This document shows positions 44,075 to 53,066 of a stretch of DNA of 64,000 nucleotides, one piece after another. The DNA comes from Flavobacterium panici (lineage in GTDB: Bacteria; Bacteroidota; Bacteroidia; Flavobacteriales; Flavobacteriaceae), in contig NZ_CAIJDE010000029.1 of the NCBI RefSeq assembly GCF_903819335.1, positions 163,219 to 227,218 of the forward strand, in the 5' to 3' direction. The position numbers and the translations under genes were made by a program. Numbering within the stretch: the first letter of the stretch is position 1; every line of letters begins with the position of its first letter. Under the pieces are notes generated by a model, which was not told where the DNA came from, searched no databases, and worked only from the letters and a program-made list of their open reading frames with translations.

Positions 44075-47005
44075 CTAGAAATTTAGAATGAATTCTGTGA
44101 TATTTGCATCAGACGGAAGCTGTAATTTTTTTCGAATTCTGTATCGGGTATCTTCAACTCCGCGAACAGAAATTCCTAAAAGCGGAGCAATTTCTTTGGT
44201 ATTAAAGTTCATTCGCAAATACGCACACAATCGCATATCGCGCGGAGTCAATTCCGGATAAGTTGTTTTCATCCTCTGCATAAAATTATCATGCAATTGA
44301 TTGAAGATTTCCTCAAATTCGTTCCAATGTTTATCTCCCTGCAATTCGTGATCGATCAGTTTGTTTATTTTGGTCAATAAACTAAAGTTCACATTCGGAT
44401 CGTTTTTCTTATCCATCTGCCCTATCAATTCTTTTATAGAAAGCAGGATTTCATTTAAATGAATAAGGTTCACCGTATTCGAAGCTACTTTGGCATTTTT
44501 AAGATTTATCGTAGTTTGAAGATTTTCGCGAACAATGGCCATATTTTCCTGTTCCAATGTCAATCGCTGTTCGTTAAGTTCGGCACGGCTTCTAAGCAGT
44601 TCCTTTTCCTGATTCAGGATTAATTGCTGACGATCGCGTTCAGCCAGAGATTTTTGATATCTAATAATAAAATAAATCACAACACTATAAAGTATCAAAT
44701 ACAAAATATAAGCCCAGATTGTTCTGTACCAAGGCGGTAAAACTTCAAAACGAAAAACCGCTTCTTCACTTACCACATCATAAATGTTTTTTGCCCTTAC
44801 ATGAAAAACATATTCGTTTTCAGGTAAGTTCGTATATTCCTTTTCCGTCTGAAGACTGTATTCTGACCATTTTGGTTCAAAACCTTCCAGCCAATATTCA
44901 TATTTTGTAGCGTCGGCTTCATCATAAAAAAGCGATGAAAACGAAAAATGAAGCGCATTATGGGAATGAGATAAAACATTTGAAATTTCTTCGCATGCTT
45001 CTTTTGTTTTATTTGGAAGCACATCAAATCGGCTTGAAAATAACAGACTGTCTTTCGGAAAAATACATTTAACCTCTGAAATTAAGGCTTTATATTTCGT
45101 TTGATATTGCTTGTTTTTAATGGTGTTATAATGAATTAAACCATCCTGCGTACCAAAAAACACATCGCCGCTGGCTGTGGTTTGAATATTCTCAAAACCC
45201 GGAACGTATAAATAACGAAGTTTTCTAAAAGGCAGTTCTTCAACCTCAAAACTTCCATTTGGGTTCTTAGTTATTTTTCCGGTATTTTCTCCAGATACGT
45301 ACCAGATATTATCCTGATTATCCGATTTTAATAAACGAATATGGTTTTCCATTCCAAGATATTTCTTAAAAACGGGTTCTGGAATCATTTTCTTCGAATG
45401 AGAATCTTGTTTATAAACTCCTTTTGTTGTTCCAAAAAGAATTTGATTATCAATTTTAAAAGTATTCAGAAACAAACTCGACGGGAAACCATTCTTTTGA
45501 TTGTAAAACTCAACCTTTGAAACTGCATCAAATGTTTTATTAAACTGAATTTTATAAATTCCTTTGTAACCGTGGGCAATCCAGAAATCGCCGTTTTTAT
45601 CTGTTTCGATAACGCGGCTGCTTTCTTCAAAGCCTTTTATTTTATTTTGATAAACCCACGAATTATTTATTTTTTTAAGAAGATACATTCCGTTATAACC
45701 GCCAACGATCAATAAATCAGGATGATTAGGAACTAATATTCCTTTCCAAGCTCCATCTGTTTTTGCCAGCAATTTTGCCGAATTACCGGAAACTTCAAAG
45801 ATTCCGTTTTTTTCGAAAGCCAAAAGTGAGCTTCCAAAAACACCAATATTCCAAACATTTTCAGACATTCCCGAAACGTGTTGAAAGTTGGCATTTTCAT
45901 GTTTTCCATTTTTATAAGAAAGCCAATCCATCCAAAACAAACCGTTGTCTGTCGCGATATATAATTTGTCCTGATATATTTGACTGCAGTATATTTTTGT
46001 TTCTGAATTTGAAGTATCTAAAACTCGGGATAATGGCGAAGAAATCTGAATAAGCGAAATTCCTTCCTTAAGCGTAACCCATAAATTACCTTCTTTATCA
46101 ACCTTTAAATTAGTTACATAATCATTTTGCAAACCCATTTGTTTGTTGATATGCTGAATCAAATGTCCCGAACCATCTATGACTATCAATCCCGATTGTC
46201 GGGTTCCAATTCCGAAATATCCATCAGAAAGCTGAATCCCTGTAGAAATTTGATTTTGCTTCAAAACATTGTCTGCTTCTGTTACAAATGGCTTTAGCTG
46301 ATTATCTTTAAAAGTAAAAAGTCCGTTTTTTTGTGAAAGTAACAAAAGTCCATTTTTAGTTTGAAAGATTTTTCGAATCTTCATTCCGGCATATTGATCA
46401 CTGTTTGTAATCGCCGTTAAAGCATTGTTTTTTAACTGCAATAAACCTTTTGCATTGTCCAAAACATAGATTTCCTTATTGACTTCAAAGAAATCATCAA
46501 ATTTCACGTTAGACTTTATAACTTTGATTTTATTATTTTTGTAGATAAAAATTTCCTCGTAAGAGAAGAAAATCACTTCATTATTTCGGATAACGGTATG
46601 TACAACATCACCAAAATTTCGCGCCGATTCCGGAAGTAATTTCACTAAAGAGGTGTATTGGTACTGCCCGTTTGGCAATTGAATGGCATAACCAAAATCG
46701 CCCTGTGCGCCCACATACATTTTGTCTTTTTTGTCGATGGCAAGCGAACGAACCATACTCTTGTTTTCGGGCTGCGTTACAATACTCCAGCGAACACCAT
46801 CAAACTGCATAATCCCGAAATGATTGGCAAAAAACATCATTCCCTTAGAATCCTGTAAAACATCCCAGTTTTCTGAAGCCGCTTTGTACGTTTTCGGATT
46901 ATAATTGGTTATAAAAGGAACTCCAATTTTTTTAATCTGCGCCTTTACAATTGGAGGAACGAGTATTATCGATAAAACTAAAATTCTAATTATACATTTC
47001 GTCAT
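44075..47005 (-). CDS. Membrane-anchored beta-propeller/Y_Y_Y regulator with LuxR-type HTH
   Basis: This 976-residue protein has the sensor half of an HTCS without the kinase. A signal peptide and a two-component-propeller region (about 25-640) are followed by a Y_Y_Y domain (about 660-750), a transmembrane helix (IWAYILYLILYSVVIYFII, about 760-780) and a coiled coil. At the end is a LuxR-type HTH (LTPRDMRLCAYLRMNFNTKE then IAPLLGISVRGVEDTRYRIRK). Such one-component membrane regulators bind DNA directly. The nearest targets are the glycan-degrading genes just downstream on the same strand. Its stop codon lies inside a copy of the 108-base repeat. Confidence 0.9.
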   Translation of the reverse strand: MTKCIIRILVLSIILVPPIVKAQIKKIGVPFITNYNPKTYKAASENWDVLQDSKGMMFFANHFGIMQFDGVRWSIVTQPENKSMVRSLAIDKKDKMYVGAQGDFGYAIQLPNGQYQYTSLVKLLPESARNFGDVVHTVIRNNEVIFFSYEEIFIYKNNKIKVIKSNVKFDDFFEVNKEIYVLDNAKGLLQLKNNALTAITNSDQYAGMKIRKIFQTKNGLLLLSQKNGLFTFKDNQLKPFVTEADNVLKQNQISTGIQLSDGYFGIGTRQSGLIVIDGSGHLIQHINKQMGLQNDYVTNLKVDKEGNLWVTLKEGISLIQISSPLSRVLDTSNSETKIYCSQIYQDKLYIATDNGLFWMDWLSYKNGKHENANFQHVSGMSENVWNIGVFGSSLLAFEKNGIFEVSGNSAKLLAKTDGAWKGILVPNHPDLLIVGGYNGMYLLKKINNSWVYQNKIKGFEESSRVIETDKNGDFWIAHGYKGIYKIQFNKTFDAVSKVEFYNQKNGFPSSLFLNTFKIDNQILFGTTKGVYKQDSHSKKMIPEPVFKKYLGMENHIRLLKSDNQDNIWYVSGENTGKITKNPNGSFEVEELPFRKLRYLYVPGFENIQTTASGDVFFGTQDGLIHYNTIKNKQYQTKYKALISEVKCIFPKDSLLFSSRFDVLPNKTKEACEEISNVLSHSHNALHFSFSSLFYDEADATKYEYWLEGFEPKWSEYSLQTEKEYTNLPENEYVFHVRAKNIYDVVSEEAVFRFEVLPPWYRTIWAYILYLILYSVVIYFIIRYQKSLAERDRQQLILNQEKELLRSRAELNEQRLTLEQENMAIVRENLQTTINLKNAKVASNTVNLIHLNEILLSIKELIGQMDKKNDPNVNFSLLTKINKLIDHELQGDKHWNEFEEIFNQLHDNFMQRMKTTYPELTPRDMRLCAYLRMNFNTKEIAPLLGISVRGVEDTRYRIRKKLQLPSDANITEFILNF

Positions 47006-47281
47006 TTTGTTTCTGTCTGTAGGTTATTGTGTGATTTTTGGGAATCACATTTTAGGAAATTGACTCTTGGGGAAAGCCATTTTCCAGGCAAAAAACATTC
47101 ATTTTTTAAATGTATCAATAACAATTATTCATTATTATCAAATCAAAATAGAGAATGTCGAAATTCAAATATATAAAAATTTATTTTAATGCAACAAATT
47201 ACAATTTAATCAAACAAATTAGTAATTGTAAGATTAAATTTTAAATTCCAAATCTTCAAATTCCAAATTCCAAACACAATC

Positions 47282-47414
47282 TTGTCATTGCGAGGAACGA
47301 AGCAACCACACTAACAAAGATTACTATGATTTAGCACGTGAGATTGCTTCGTTCCTCGCAATGTCCAATCTTTATCGATCTACGAGTGCGATTCCTCGTT
47401 CCTCGGAATGACAA
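47282..47414. repeat. TTGTCATTGCGAGG palindromic mosaic (GTCATTTCGA family)
   Basis: The first palindrome runs from TTGTCATTGCGAGGAACGAA to TTCGTTCCTCGCAATG. A second right arm, AGTGCGATTCCTCGTTCCTCG with GGAATGACAAG, follows. It lies in a 569-base gap without genes (47006-47574), which also has scraps such as GACTTCGCTCAGCCTGA-like and CTTGAAACCTGAAACTTG repeats. The 47006-47230 part shows nothing I can name. Confidence 0.75.
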
Positions 47415-47574
47415 GATTGCGGATATACTTTGTGTGCCTTCTCCCAAAGCCTCGGGATCGCTCAGGCTGACAACTTAAATAACTTAATCTCACGCTCTCG
47501 CCATGTCAGGCTGAGCGAAGTCGAAGCCCCGTCCTGCAAAAACTTGAAACCTGAAACTTGAAACAAAATAAACT

Positions 47575-48213
47575 CTAAACTCCAAGCATATTACTCAACT
47601 CTTCATAACTATGAAAAAGTACCGCACCTTCTTCCTCTAAATCATCATTGTTATAACCATTGGCAAAACCATAAACTTTAAAGCCGCCGCTTACGCCAGC
47701 TTTTACACCCGCTTTACTATCTTCTAAAACAACACATTCTTTTACATCAAAACCCATTTCTTTGGCGGCAAATAAAAAGATTCCCGGATCTGGTTTCCAA
47801 CTGCTGATTTGGTAGGAACTGAATATCTTGTTTTCGAATTTATCCAATAATCCAGCTACTTCAAGATTCAATCTGATTTTATCAACTGGTCCGCTCGAAG
47901 CCACGCAATACGGAATCTTTAATTTTTCGATAAACGAAACTACACCTTCCATTGGTTTCACCTGTGTTTTAAAAGCTTCAAAACTTCTCTGACGGTAATC
48001 TGATTCAAAAGATTCAGGAAGTTTTTGATCGATAGCTTCTTCAATATGTCGGAAACAGTCTTTTAAATTACGGCCGTTAAAATTGCGATAGGCATCTTCA
48101 AGTTCCATTTCAAAACCATGTTCTGCTGCCATTTCTAGCAAAATTCCGTTACCAATTTTTTCTGTATCGACTAAAACTCCATCACAATCAAAAATAATAC
48201 CTTTAACTTCCAT
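47575..48213 (-). CDS. HAD-superfamily sugar-phosphatase / beta-phosphoglucomutase-like protein
   Basis: This 212-residue cytoplasmic HAD enzyme has motif I as IIFDCDGVLVDTE (the nucleophile Asp and general acid Asp near the N-terminus), motif II as CVASSG, Lys of SSWKPDPGIF, and motif IV as VLEDSKAGVKAG. It has a helical cap typical of the beta-phosphoglucomutase subgroup. I chose the ATG at 48213 over an upstream ATG at 48261 because the extra 16 residues precede the first strand and have no counterpart in the family. It may remove phosphate from a sugar phosphate; the substrate is not known. A Nudix gene lies upstream. Confidence 0.9.
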   Translation of the reverse strand: MEVKGIIFDCDGVLVDTEKIGNGILLEMAAEHGFEMELEDAYRNFNGRNLKDCFRHIEEAIDQKLPESFESDYRQRSFEAFKTQVKPMEGVVSFIEKLKIPYCVASSGPVDKIRLNLEVAGLLDKFENKIFSSYQISSWKPDPGIFLFAAKEMGFDVKECVVLEDSKAGVKAGVSGGFKVYGFANGYNNDDLEEEGAVLFHSYEELSNMLGV

Positions 48214-48301
48214 ATCTAATTTTAAACTTTTAATTAATCTGATCAATTCATCAGATGACAAAATGGAAATTACAAAAATTAATTCAAAAACTAGTTTTGA
48301 T

Positions 48302-48769
48302 TTATAACGTAGCCGAAATTTTAGACACCATCTGAATAATAAAATCGGCTTGTGCGGGATTTATTTTCTTTAAAGCTTCGGCAGTTTGAAACCATTCGCC
48401 TCTGTCGACTTCGGGAAACTTTTCTGTTTTTCCGGATTTCGGAGGCCATTCCATTTCAAAATCATTGCTTTTTATCAAAGTTTCATCAACTTCAAATTCA
48501 ACCGCCCAGGCATGAACAATTTTACCCGATTTTAGTTTTACGTATTCCAGTTTAATAAAATCGCCATCGACCTCAAAACTTGTTTCTTCCTTAAACTCGC
48601 GTATAGCAGCGTCAAGCGGATCTTCATCATCTGTGAACTCCCCTTTTGGAATCGACCAGCTTTCTAAATCTTTGTTTTTCCAAAGCGGTCCGCCCGGATG
48701 CACCAAAAAGAAAAAGATTGTTTTGTCTACAAATTTATACAGTAATATGCCGGCGCTTTGTTTCTTCAT
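48302..48769 (-). CDS. Nudix hydrolase
   Basis: This 155-residue protein has a complete Nudix box (GEFTDDEDPLDAAIREFKEE, residues 43-62), with the catalytic REF-KEE. The N-terminal KKQSAGILLYKF and WSIPKGEF are typical of the MutT/NTP-pyrophosphohydrolase-like group. The substrate is a nucleoside diphosphate linked to another group. It is followed by a HAD phosphatase gene (gap 88 bases) and may be a house-cleaning neighbour rather than part of either polysaccharide locus. Confidence 0.92.
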   Translation of the reverse strand: MKKQSAGILLYKFVDKTIFFFLVHPGGPLWKNKDLESWSIPKGEFTDDEDPLDAAIREFKEETSFEVDGDFIKLEYVKLKSGKIVHAWAVEFEVDETLIKSNDFEMEWPPKSGKTEKFPEVDRGEWFQTAEALKKINPAQADFIIQMVSKISATL

Positions 48770-48837
48770 GAGGCTGTTATTTATTTTTTCAAAAATCTAG
48801 TCTATAAATATCGTTATACTTTTTGGAATATCAGAGA

Positions 48838-49761
48838 TTAATTATGGTTAACCATTTGACGATAAAGCATTAGGATTCCGTTTTCATCCCTTTTCCAAAG
48901 ATTAATGCTTTTTCCGGTTACAATTGCCCTTCCCTTTTTATTGTCCCACGAAACATCGACATAATAATAACCGTACTCGATAACAAAATTCTTTATGGGA
49001 ATAATTCTGCTTGCTTTAATGGATATCGAATCAATTGAAACTCCATTTGGTTTTTCGTGTTCAACGAAATACGGTTTAATATTTTCAAATCCAATAAACA
49101 TTGGCGTATCGTATGTTAGGTAAATAGCATCTTTTGTAAAGAATTCAACCGCATGTTTCTCGCCTTCCCTTTTTGTTACGAGTTCTGCAATACGCTGATT
49201 ACGTTTATTAACTTCATCTTCTAAAGACTTTTTTACAGCAGGTTTTGGCGTATCACTTTCTTTTGTTTTTATGGAAGCAAAATTAGTTCCGTCAATTGCT
49301 TTGTTTGCTCCCCAAATTTCTGATACCAAAGTAAGTTTTCCGTCTTTTCCTATTTTCCATACATTCAAATATTTTCCATCATAAACCAGCGCACTGCCTT
49401 TATCGTTTACTGCATCAATATTGAAAGTTCCAATTTCAATTCCATAATTATCAATCAGCTGAACTTCAAAAATATCTCGTTTATAAGCATTTATTTTAAA
49501 GTTAGAAAGCCATTGCTGGTAATAGGATTTTATATCTTCTTTTGTATATAATGCTTTATGATATTCGGGCATACAAACTGGCGCTGCATCATCATAATAT
49601 TGTATTATAACATTACTATCATTATGTAAAAAAGAATCTGTTATCTGGCTGTTTATTGCTTTTAGTTTCTCTTTTAACTGCTCTGTATTTTTAATAGTTT
49701 GTCCTTCTAAATTCGTAAAAATCAAAAGGAAGATCATAATCGATAAATATCTATTTTTCAT
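48838..49761 (-). CDS. Exported protein with two NTF2-like (DUF4440/SnoaL-type) domains
   Basis: This 307-residue protein has a signal peptide (ending TNLEGQ) and two copies of an NTF2-like fold: residues 30-160 (IQYYDDAAPVCMPEYHKALYTKEDIKSY) and 185-305 (AVEFFTKDAIYLTYDTPMFIGFENI). They are linked by a Lys/Glu-rich helix. Each copy has the typical late strands with LNVWKIGKDGKL or INLWKRDENGIL. The role is unknown. DUF4440 domains often bind small ligands. The gene stands alone and is divergent from the DUF4861 gene. Confidence 0.75.
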   Translation of the reverse strand: MKNRYLSIMIFLLIFTNLEGQTIKNTEQLKEKLKAINSQITDSFLHNDSNVIIQYYDDAAPVCMPEYHKALYTKEDIKSYYQQWLSNFKINAYKRDIFEVQLIDNYGIEIGTFNIDAVNDKGSALVYDGKYLNVWKIGKDGKLTLVSEIWGANKAIDGTNFASIKTKESDTPKPAVKKSLEDEVNKRNQRIAELVTKREGEKHAVEFFTKDAIYLTYDTPMFIGFENIKPYFVEHEKPNGVSIDSISIKASRIIPIKNFVIEYGYYYVDVSWDNKKGRAIVTGKSINLWKRDENGILMLYRQMVNHN

Positions 49762-49926
49762 GGTTTTAGAATATTTAAATTGATCTCTTAAAAGTAGAAA
49801 AAAAATACATATATAAAATTCATTCTCAACGATTTGTACATTATTACTCCTTTTATGTATTCAGAGTGCCGTTTAGATTTGTATTTTTATGAAATAAAAA
49901 AAGCAAAAAATTAAAACTATTATATT

Positions 49927-51096
49927 TTGAAAAAACATTTTTTATTCACCGCAATTCTGGCTGGAAGTTTCACCATTCAGGCTCAAAATAAAATCATAAC
50001 GGTCAGCAATAATCTGAAAGTTGACAGAGAATTTGAAACTGTTGAACTCACAAAAAAATCACTCGGATTGGCAGCAGATTCGAAACTTGAAAATTATGCT
50101 GTAAAAGACATCAGCAACAATTCATTTTTAGAAACCCAAACCGTAGACAATGACAGCGACGGAACTGCGGATGTTCTTTTATTTCAACCCAAAGTAAAAG
50201 CTTCGTCAAAACAGGATTTTGAAGTTTTTGTTGGAACTAATCCTTCGGCTTCAAAAATTGTGAGTTGTTATTCGAGATTTGTTCCTGAACGAACAGATGA
50301 TTATGCGTGGGAAAACAATAAAGTGGCATTTAGAACTTACGGACCTGTAGCCCAAAAAATGGTCGAGGACAAAATTCCAGGCGGAACTTTAACCAGCGGA
50401 ATTGACGCCTGGCTAAAAAGGGTCGATTATCCTATTATCAATAAATGGTACGAAAAAGCAACTAACGGAACGGGAACATACCACAAAGATACTGGCGAAG
50501 GTCTGGATAATTTCCATGTGGGCGACAGTCGCGGAATTGGCGGAATTGCTGTAAAAGTAGATGGTAAATATTATTTTTCTAAGAATTTCGTAAGCTGGAA
50601 AACAATTACAACCGGGCCAATCAGAACGAGTTTCATTTTAACCTACGCCGATTGGGATGCAAAAGGAAATAAAATAACAGAATCAAAATTAATCAGTTTA
50701 GATTACGGAAGTCAGTTTTCGCGTTTCGAAATCAATATTACCGGAACTAAAACTATTTCTGCCGGAATAACGCTTCATGAGAAAAAAGGAACTATTAGAA
50801 CTAATTTAAAAGAGGGCTGGCTGAGTTACTGGGAACCAATCGACGATTCTGAAATTGGTTTAGGTTTAATCGCTCCAAAAGGTATTTTAACGAGTTTTGA
50901 TAATCATGTTACCGATGAAAAAGATTTGAGTAACCTTTACGGAGATATCTCGGTTAAAAACAACAAAGCAATTTATTATGTTGGTTTTGGATGGAAAAAA
51001 GGAAGTCCATTTCAAACCAAACAAGAATGGGAAACCTATTTGACTTCTTTTGCTGAAAAGGTAAATAATCCTTTGATTGTGAAGGTTAAGAAATAA
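49927..51096 (+). CDS. DUF4861 family exported protein
   Basis: This is a 389-residue exported protein with a signal peptide that begins at a TTG start: the reading frame has no ATG that keeps it, and KKHFLFTAILAGSFTIQAQ follows at once. The body is mostly beta strands and contains WLKRVDYPIINKWYEK, HVGDSRGIGGIAV and WLSYWEPIDDSEIGLG, patterns of DUF4861. These proteins occur in polysaccharide utilisation loci for uronic-acid polymers; the catalytic role is not known to me. It converges with the LacI gene. Confidence 0.8.
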   Translation: MKKHFLFTAILAGSFTIQAQNKIITVSNNLKVDREFETVELTKKSLGLAADSKLENYAVKDISNNSFLETQTVDNDSDGTADVLLFQPKVKASSKQDFEVFVGTNPSASKIVSCYSRFVPERTDDYAWENNKVAFRTYGPVAQKMVEDKIPGGTLTSGIDAWLKRVDYPIINKWYEKATNGTGTYHKDTGEGLDNFHVGDSRGIGGIAVKVDGKYYFSKNFVSWKTITTGPIRTSFILTYADWDAKGNKITESKLISLDYGSQFSRFEINITGTKTISAGITLHEKKGTIRTNLKEGWLSYWEPIDDSEIGLGLIAPKGILTSFDNHVTDEKDLSNLYGDISVKNNKAIYYVGFGWKKGSPFQTKQEWETYLTSFAEKVNNPLIVKVKK

Positions 51097-51102
51097 TTTA
51101 TA

Positions 51103-51193
51103 GCCCACGGGTTTTACGGATGAAACGGATTGACGCAGATTTTTTTTAAAATAAACTAGTGCAAACCCGTTTAATCCGTAAAACCCGTGGGCA
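51103..51193. repeat. Inverted repeat between convergent genes
   Basis: Arms of 26 bases (51103-51128 and 51168-51193), starting GCCCACGGGTTTTACGG, pair with one mismatch around a 39-base centre. It occupies the whole gap between the convergent DUF4861 and LacI genes, so it may serve as a two-way terminator. Confidence 0.75.
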
Positions 51194-51200
51194 ATTAAAC

Positions 51201-52232
51201 TCACCGCCTCGCAGGAAAATAATTCTCCTTTAAGATAATTTCCAGTGGAATATAATGCGTGCGTTCTGCATCTTCCTGAAGAACCAGTTTTTTATACAAA
51301 TAATTAATTCCCATATAGCCCTGACTTTCGGGTCTTTGGTTGATTAAAAAATCGATTACGCCTTTGTTTAGGTATTCAATATTTTCATTTAATAAATCGT
51401 AGCCAATAATTCGGATTCCTTTTATATTGTTTTGTTCCAAAAATCTGGCAACAATATAAGCCCTTGAATTCGGTACAAAAATACTGCTGATTCCTGAAAA
51501 CATTTCCAAATTCATTTGGTCGATTCCCGAATCTTTAATCGTTACTTCTGAAAATTTAAAATTCGTAAGTTCTTCATTTCCTTTAAAGAAAGAATAAAAT
51601 CCGTCGATTCGCTGCAAGTACACAGAGGTACTTTCTATTTCACGGGTAATTTTAAAGATCAAAACGTGTCTTTCGTTTTTCACCGCAAAACTGATTAATC
51701 TTCCGGCCAGATAACCGCTTTGAAAAGCATCCTGACCGACATAAGCATGATCGTCTTCATTTGAAATATTCGAATCGATCATCACAACCGGAATATTTTT
51801 CTTTTTGTATTCATTTAAAAACTGAACGGAATCTTCATAAAATATTGGAGCAAACAATAATCCGTCGCAATCGAACTCCAAGACTTTTTTGACTGATTCC
51901 TTAAAAGAAGCTGCGTTAAAATCGTAAAAGAAATAATCCAGAACGATTCCGAATTTGCTAAACTCCAAAGCGGCTTTCTCAATACCTTCAACCTGACTTC
52001 TCCAATATTCTAATTTTTCATATTTAGGAAGAAAAACCGCAAAATGAAACTTCTTATTTAAGGCCAAGTTACTGGCGAGAATATTTCGCTTATAGCCAAA
52101 TTCTTCAATTATAGCATTGACTTTATCTACAGTTTCCTGTGCAGCCTGACCACGATTATGTATAATCCTGTCAACAGTTCCGGGCGAAACATTGGCTAAT
52201 TCGGCAATTTTTTTAATTGTTATGATATTGAT
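51201..52232 (-). CDS. LacI-family regulator with a non-standard start codon
   Basis: The frame codes for a complete LacI-type repressor: HTH (ITIKKIAELANVSPGTVDRI), hinge, and a periplasmic-binding-protein-like sensor domain (FHFAVFLPKYEKLEYW to LEIILKENYFPARR). Between the in-frame stop at 52239-52241 and the HTH there is no ATG, GTG or TTG. The codons there include ATC (52232), ATC (52226), ATA (52223) and ATT (52217). I place the start at ATC 52232 because INIITIKK would then read as a normal LacI N-terminus with one base changed. An ordinary start exists only at TTG 52067, which would lose the HTH. It is divergent from the yhcH/uxu operon, whose promoter carries a LacI-like operator. Confidence 0.8.
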   Translation of the reverse strand: MNIITIKKIAELANVSPGTVDRIIHNRGQAAQETVDKVNAIIEEFGYKRNILASNLALNKKFHFAVFLPKYEKLEYWRSQVEGIEKAALEFSKFGIVLDYFFYDFNAASFKESVKKVLEFDCDGLLFAPIFYEDSVQFLNEYKKKNIPVVMIDSNISNEDDHAYVGQDAFQSGYLAGRLISFAVKNERHVLIFKITREIESTSVYLQRIDGFYSFFKGNEELTNFKFSEVTIKDSGIDQMNLEMFSGISSIFVPNSRAYIVARFLEQNNIKGIRIIGYDLLNENIEYLNKGVIDFLINQRPESQGYMGINYLYKKLVLQEDAERTHYIPLEIILKENYFPARR

Positions 52233-52295
52233 TCTTTTTTAGTTAAAATAATAAAAGCTCTTTGGTATAAATTATTTTTTTTTAGCAAAAATAAG

Positions 52296-52325
52296 TTGTT
52301 TTACATTACAATTTACATACATTTG
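52296..52325 (+). promoter_or_regulatory. Promoter of the yhcH-uxu operon
   Basis: TTG at 52296-52298 and TACATTTG at 52318-52325 are 19 bases apart, an ideal TTG / TAnnTTTG promoter of the Bacteroidota type. Transcription should start near 52331, just before the palindromic operator. Confidence 0.7.
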
Positions 52326-52333
52326 TAAAATAC

Positions 52334-52347
52334 CGTGTGCGTACACG
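52334..52347. promoter_or_regulatory. LacI-like operator
   Basis: CGTGT-GCGT-ACACG is an inverted repeat with the central CG typical of LacI-family operators. It lies right after the -7 element of the yhcH-uxu promoter, so a bound repressor would block initiation. The divergent LacI gene encodes the likely repressor. Confidence 0.65.
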
Positions 52348-52423
52348 TAAAAATACACATAATATAAAAACGGCAAACAATTTTTATATTATTATTTCAA
52401 AAACCAAAACAAAACTTTACCCA

Positions 52424-52876
52424 ATGATTGTAGATTCATTACATAATGCAGCTAAATATTATAGTCTGCATCCTAATTTTCAAAAAGCTTTTGAGTACGT
52501 AAATCAAACTGACATTGCAAATCTTGAAGCGGGAACTATAGAAATTAATGAAGGTTTAAAATTAATCGTAATTCATGGCGACGGAAGTACGAGAGAAGAA
52601 AGTATTAAAGGTTTTGAATGCCACGATAAAAACATTGACATTCAGATTTCAATACAAGGCCCTGAAACTTTTGCATGGAAACCAAGAGAAAAATGTGTCA
52701 GCCCAAACGGTGATTACAGCGACGAAAGAGATGTTCGTTTTTTTCATGATAAACCGGATATGTTTTTTGAACTTCAGGAGAAACAATTTGCTGTTTTATT
52801 TCCCGAAGATGTTCATGCCGCGATGATTGGCGAAGGTTTTTTGAAAAAACTGGTATTTAAAGTTAGAATCTCCTAA
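52424..52876 (+). CDS. YhcH/YjgK/YiaL family protein (cupin-like)
   Basis: This 150-residue protein of the YhcH/YiaL family is a beta-sandwich with metal-site candidates in EINEGLKLIVIHG and CHDKNIDIQISIQG, and the late VLFPEDVHAAMIG. Members occur in sugar-acid pathways (the EbgC, YiaL and TabA types) and may handle aldose or uronate anomers. I chose the ATG at 52424 over the one at 52337 since the first 29 residues of the longer frame are basic and lie in the promoter and leader. It heads the operon with the SDR and UxuA genes. Confidence 0.88.
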   Translation: MIVDSLHNAAKYYSLHPNFQKAFEYVNQTDIANLEAGTIEINEGLKLIVIHGDGSTREESIKGFECHDKNIDIQISIQGPETFAWKPREKCVSPNGDYSDERDVRFFHDKPDMFFELQEKQFAVLFPEDVHAAMIGEGFLKKLVFKVRIS

Positions 52877-53066
52877 CGGAGAAAAATTCCAAATTTTAAA
52901 ATTCCAAATTCCAAGTGAAAACTTAAAATATTATTTTTCAAAAATTGGAATTTGGGATTTAAAATATTGAGATTTAAACATAAAATCAAACACATATAAA
53001 TATACTTTACTTTCCAGAGTTTTGGAATTTGGAATTTAAAGTATTGAAATTTTTAAATAAAACTAA

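Noticed and set aside
48214..48261. Upstream ATG for the HAD phosphatase
   Set aside because: It would add 16 residues before the first strand of the fold; the ATG at 48213 gives the normal start MEVKGIIFDCDG.
52337..52423. Upstream ATG for the YhcH-like gene
   Set aside because: It lies within the operator and leader just after the promoter and would add 29 basic residues absent from the family.
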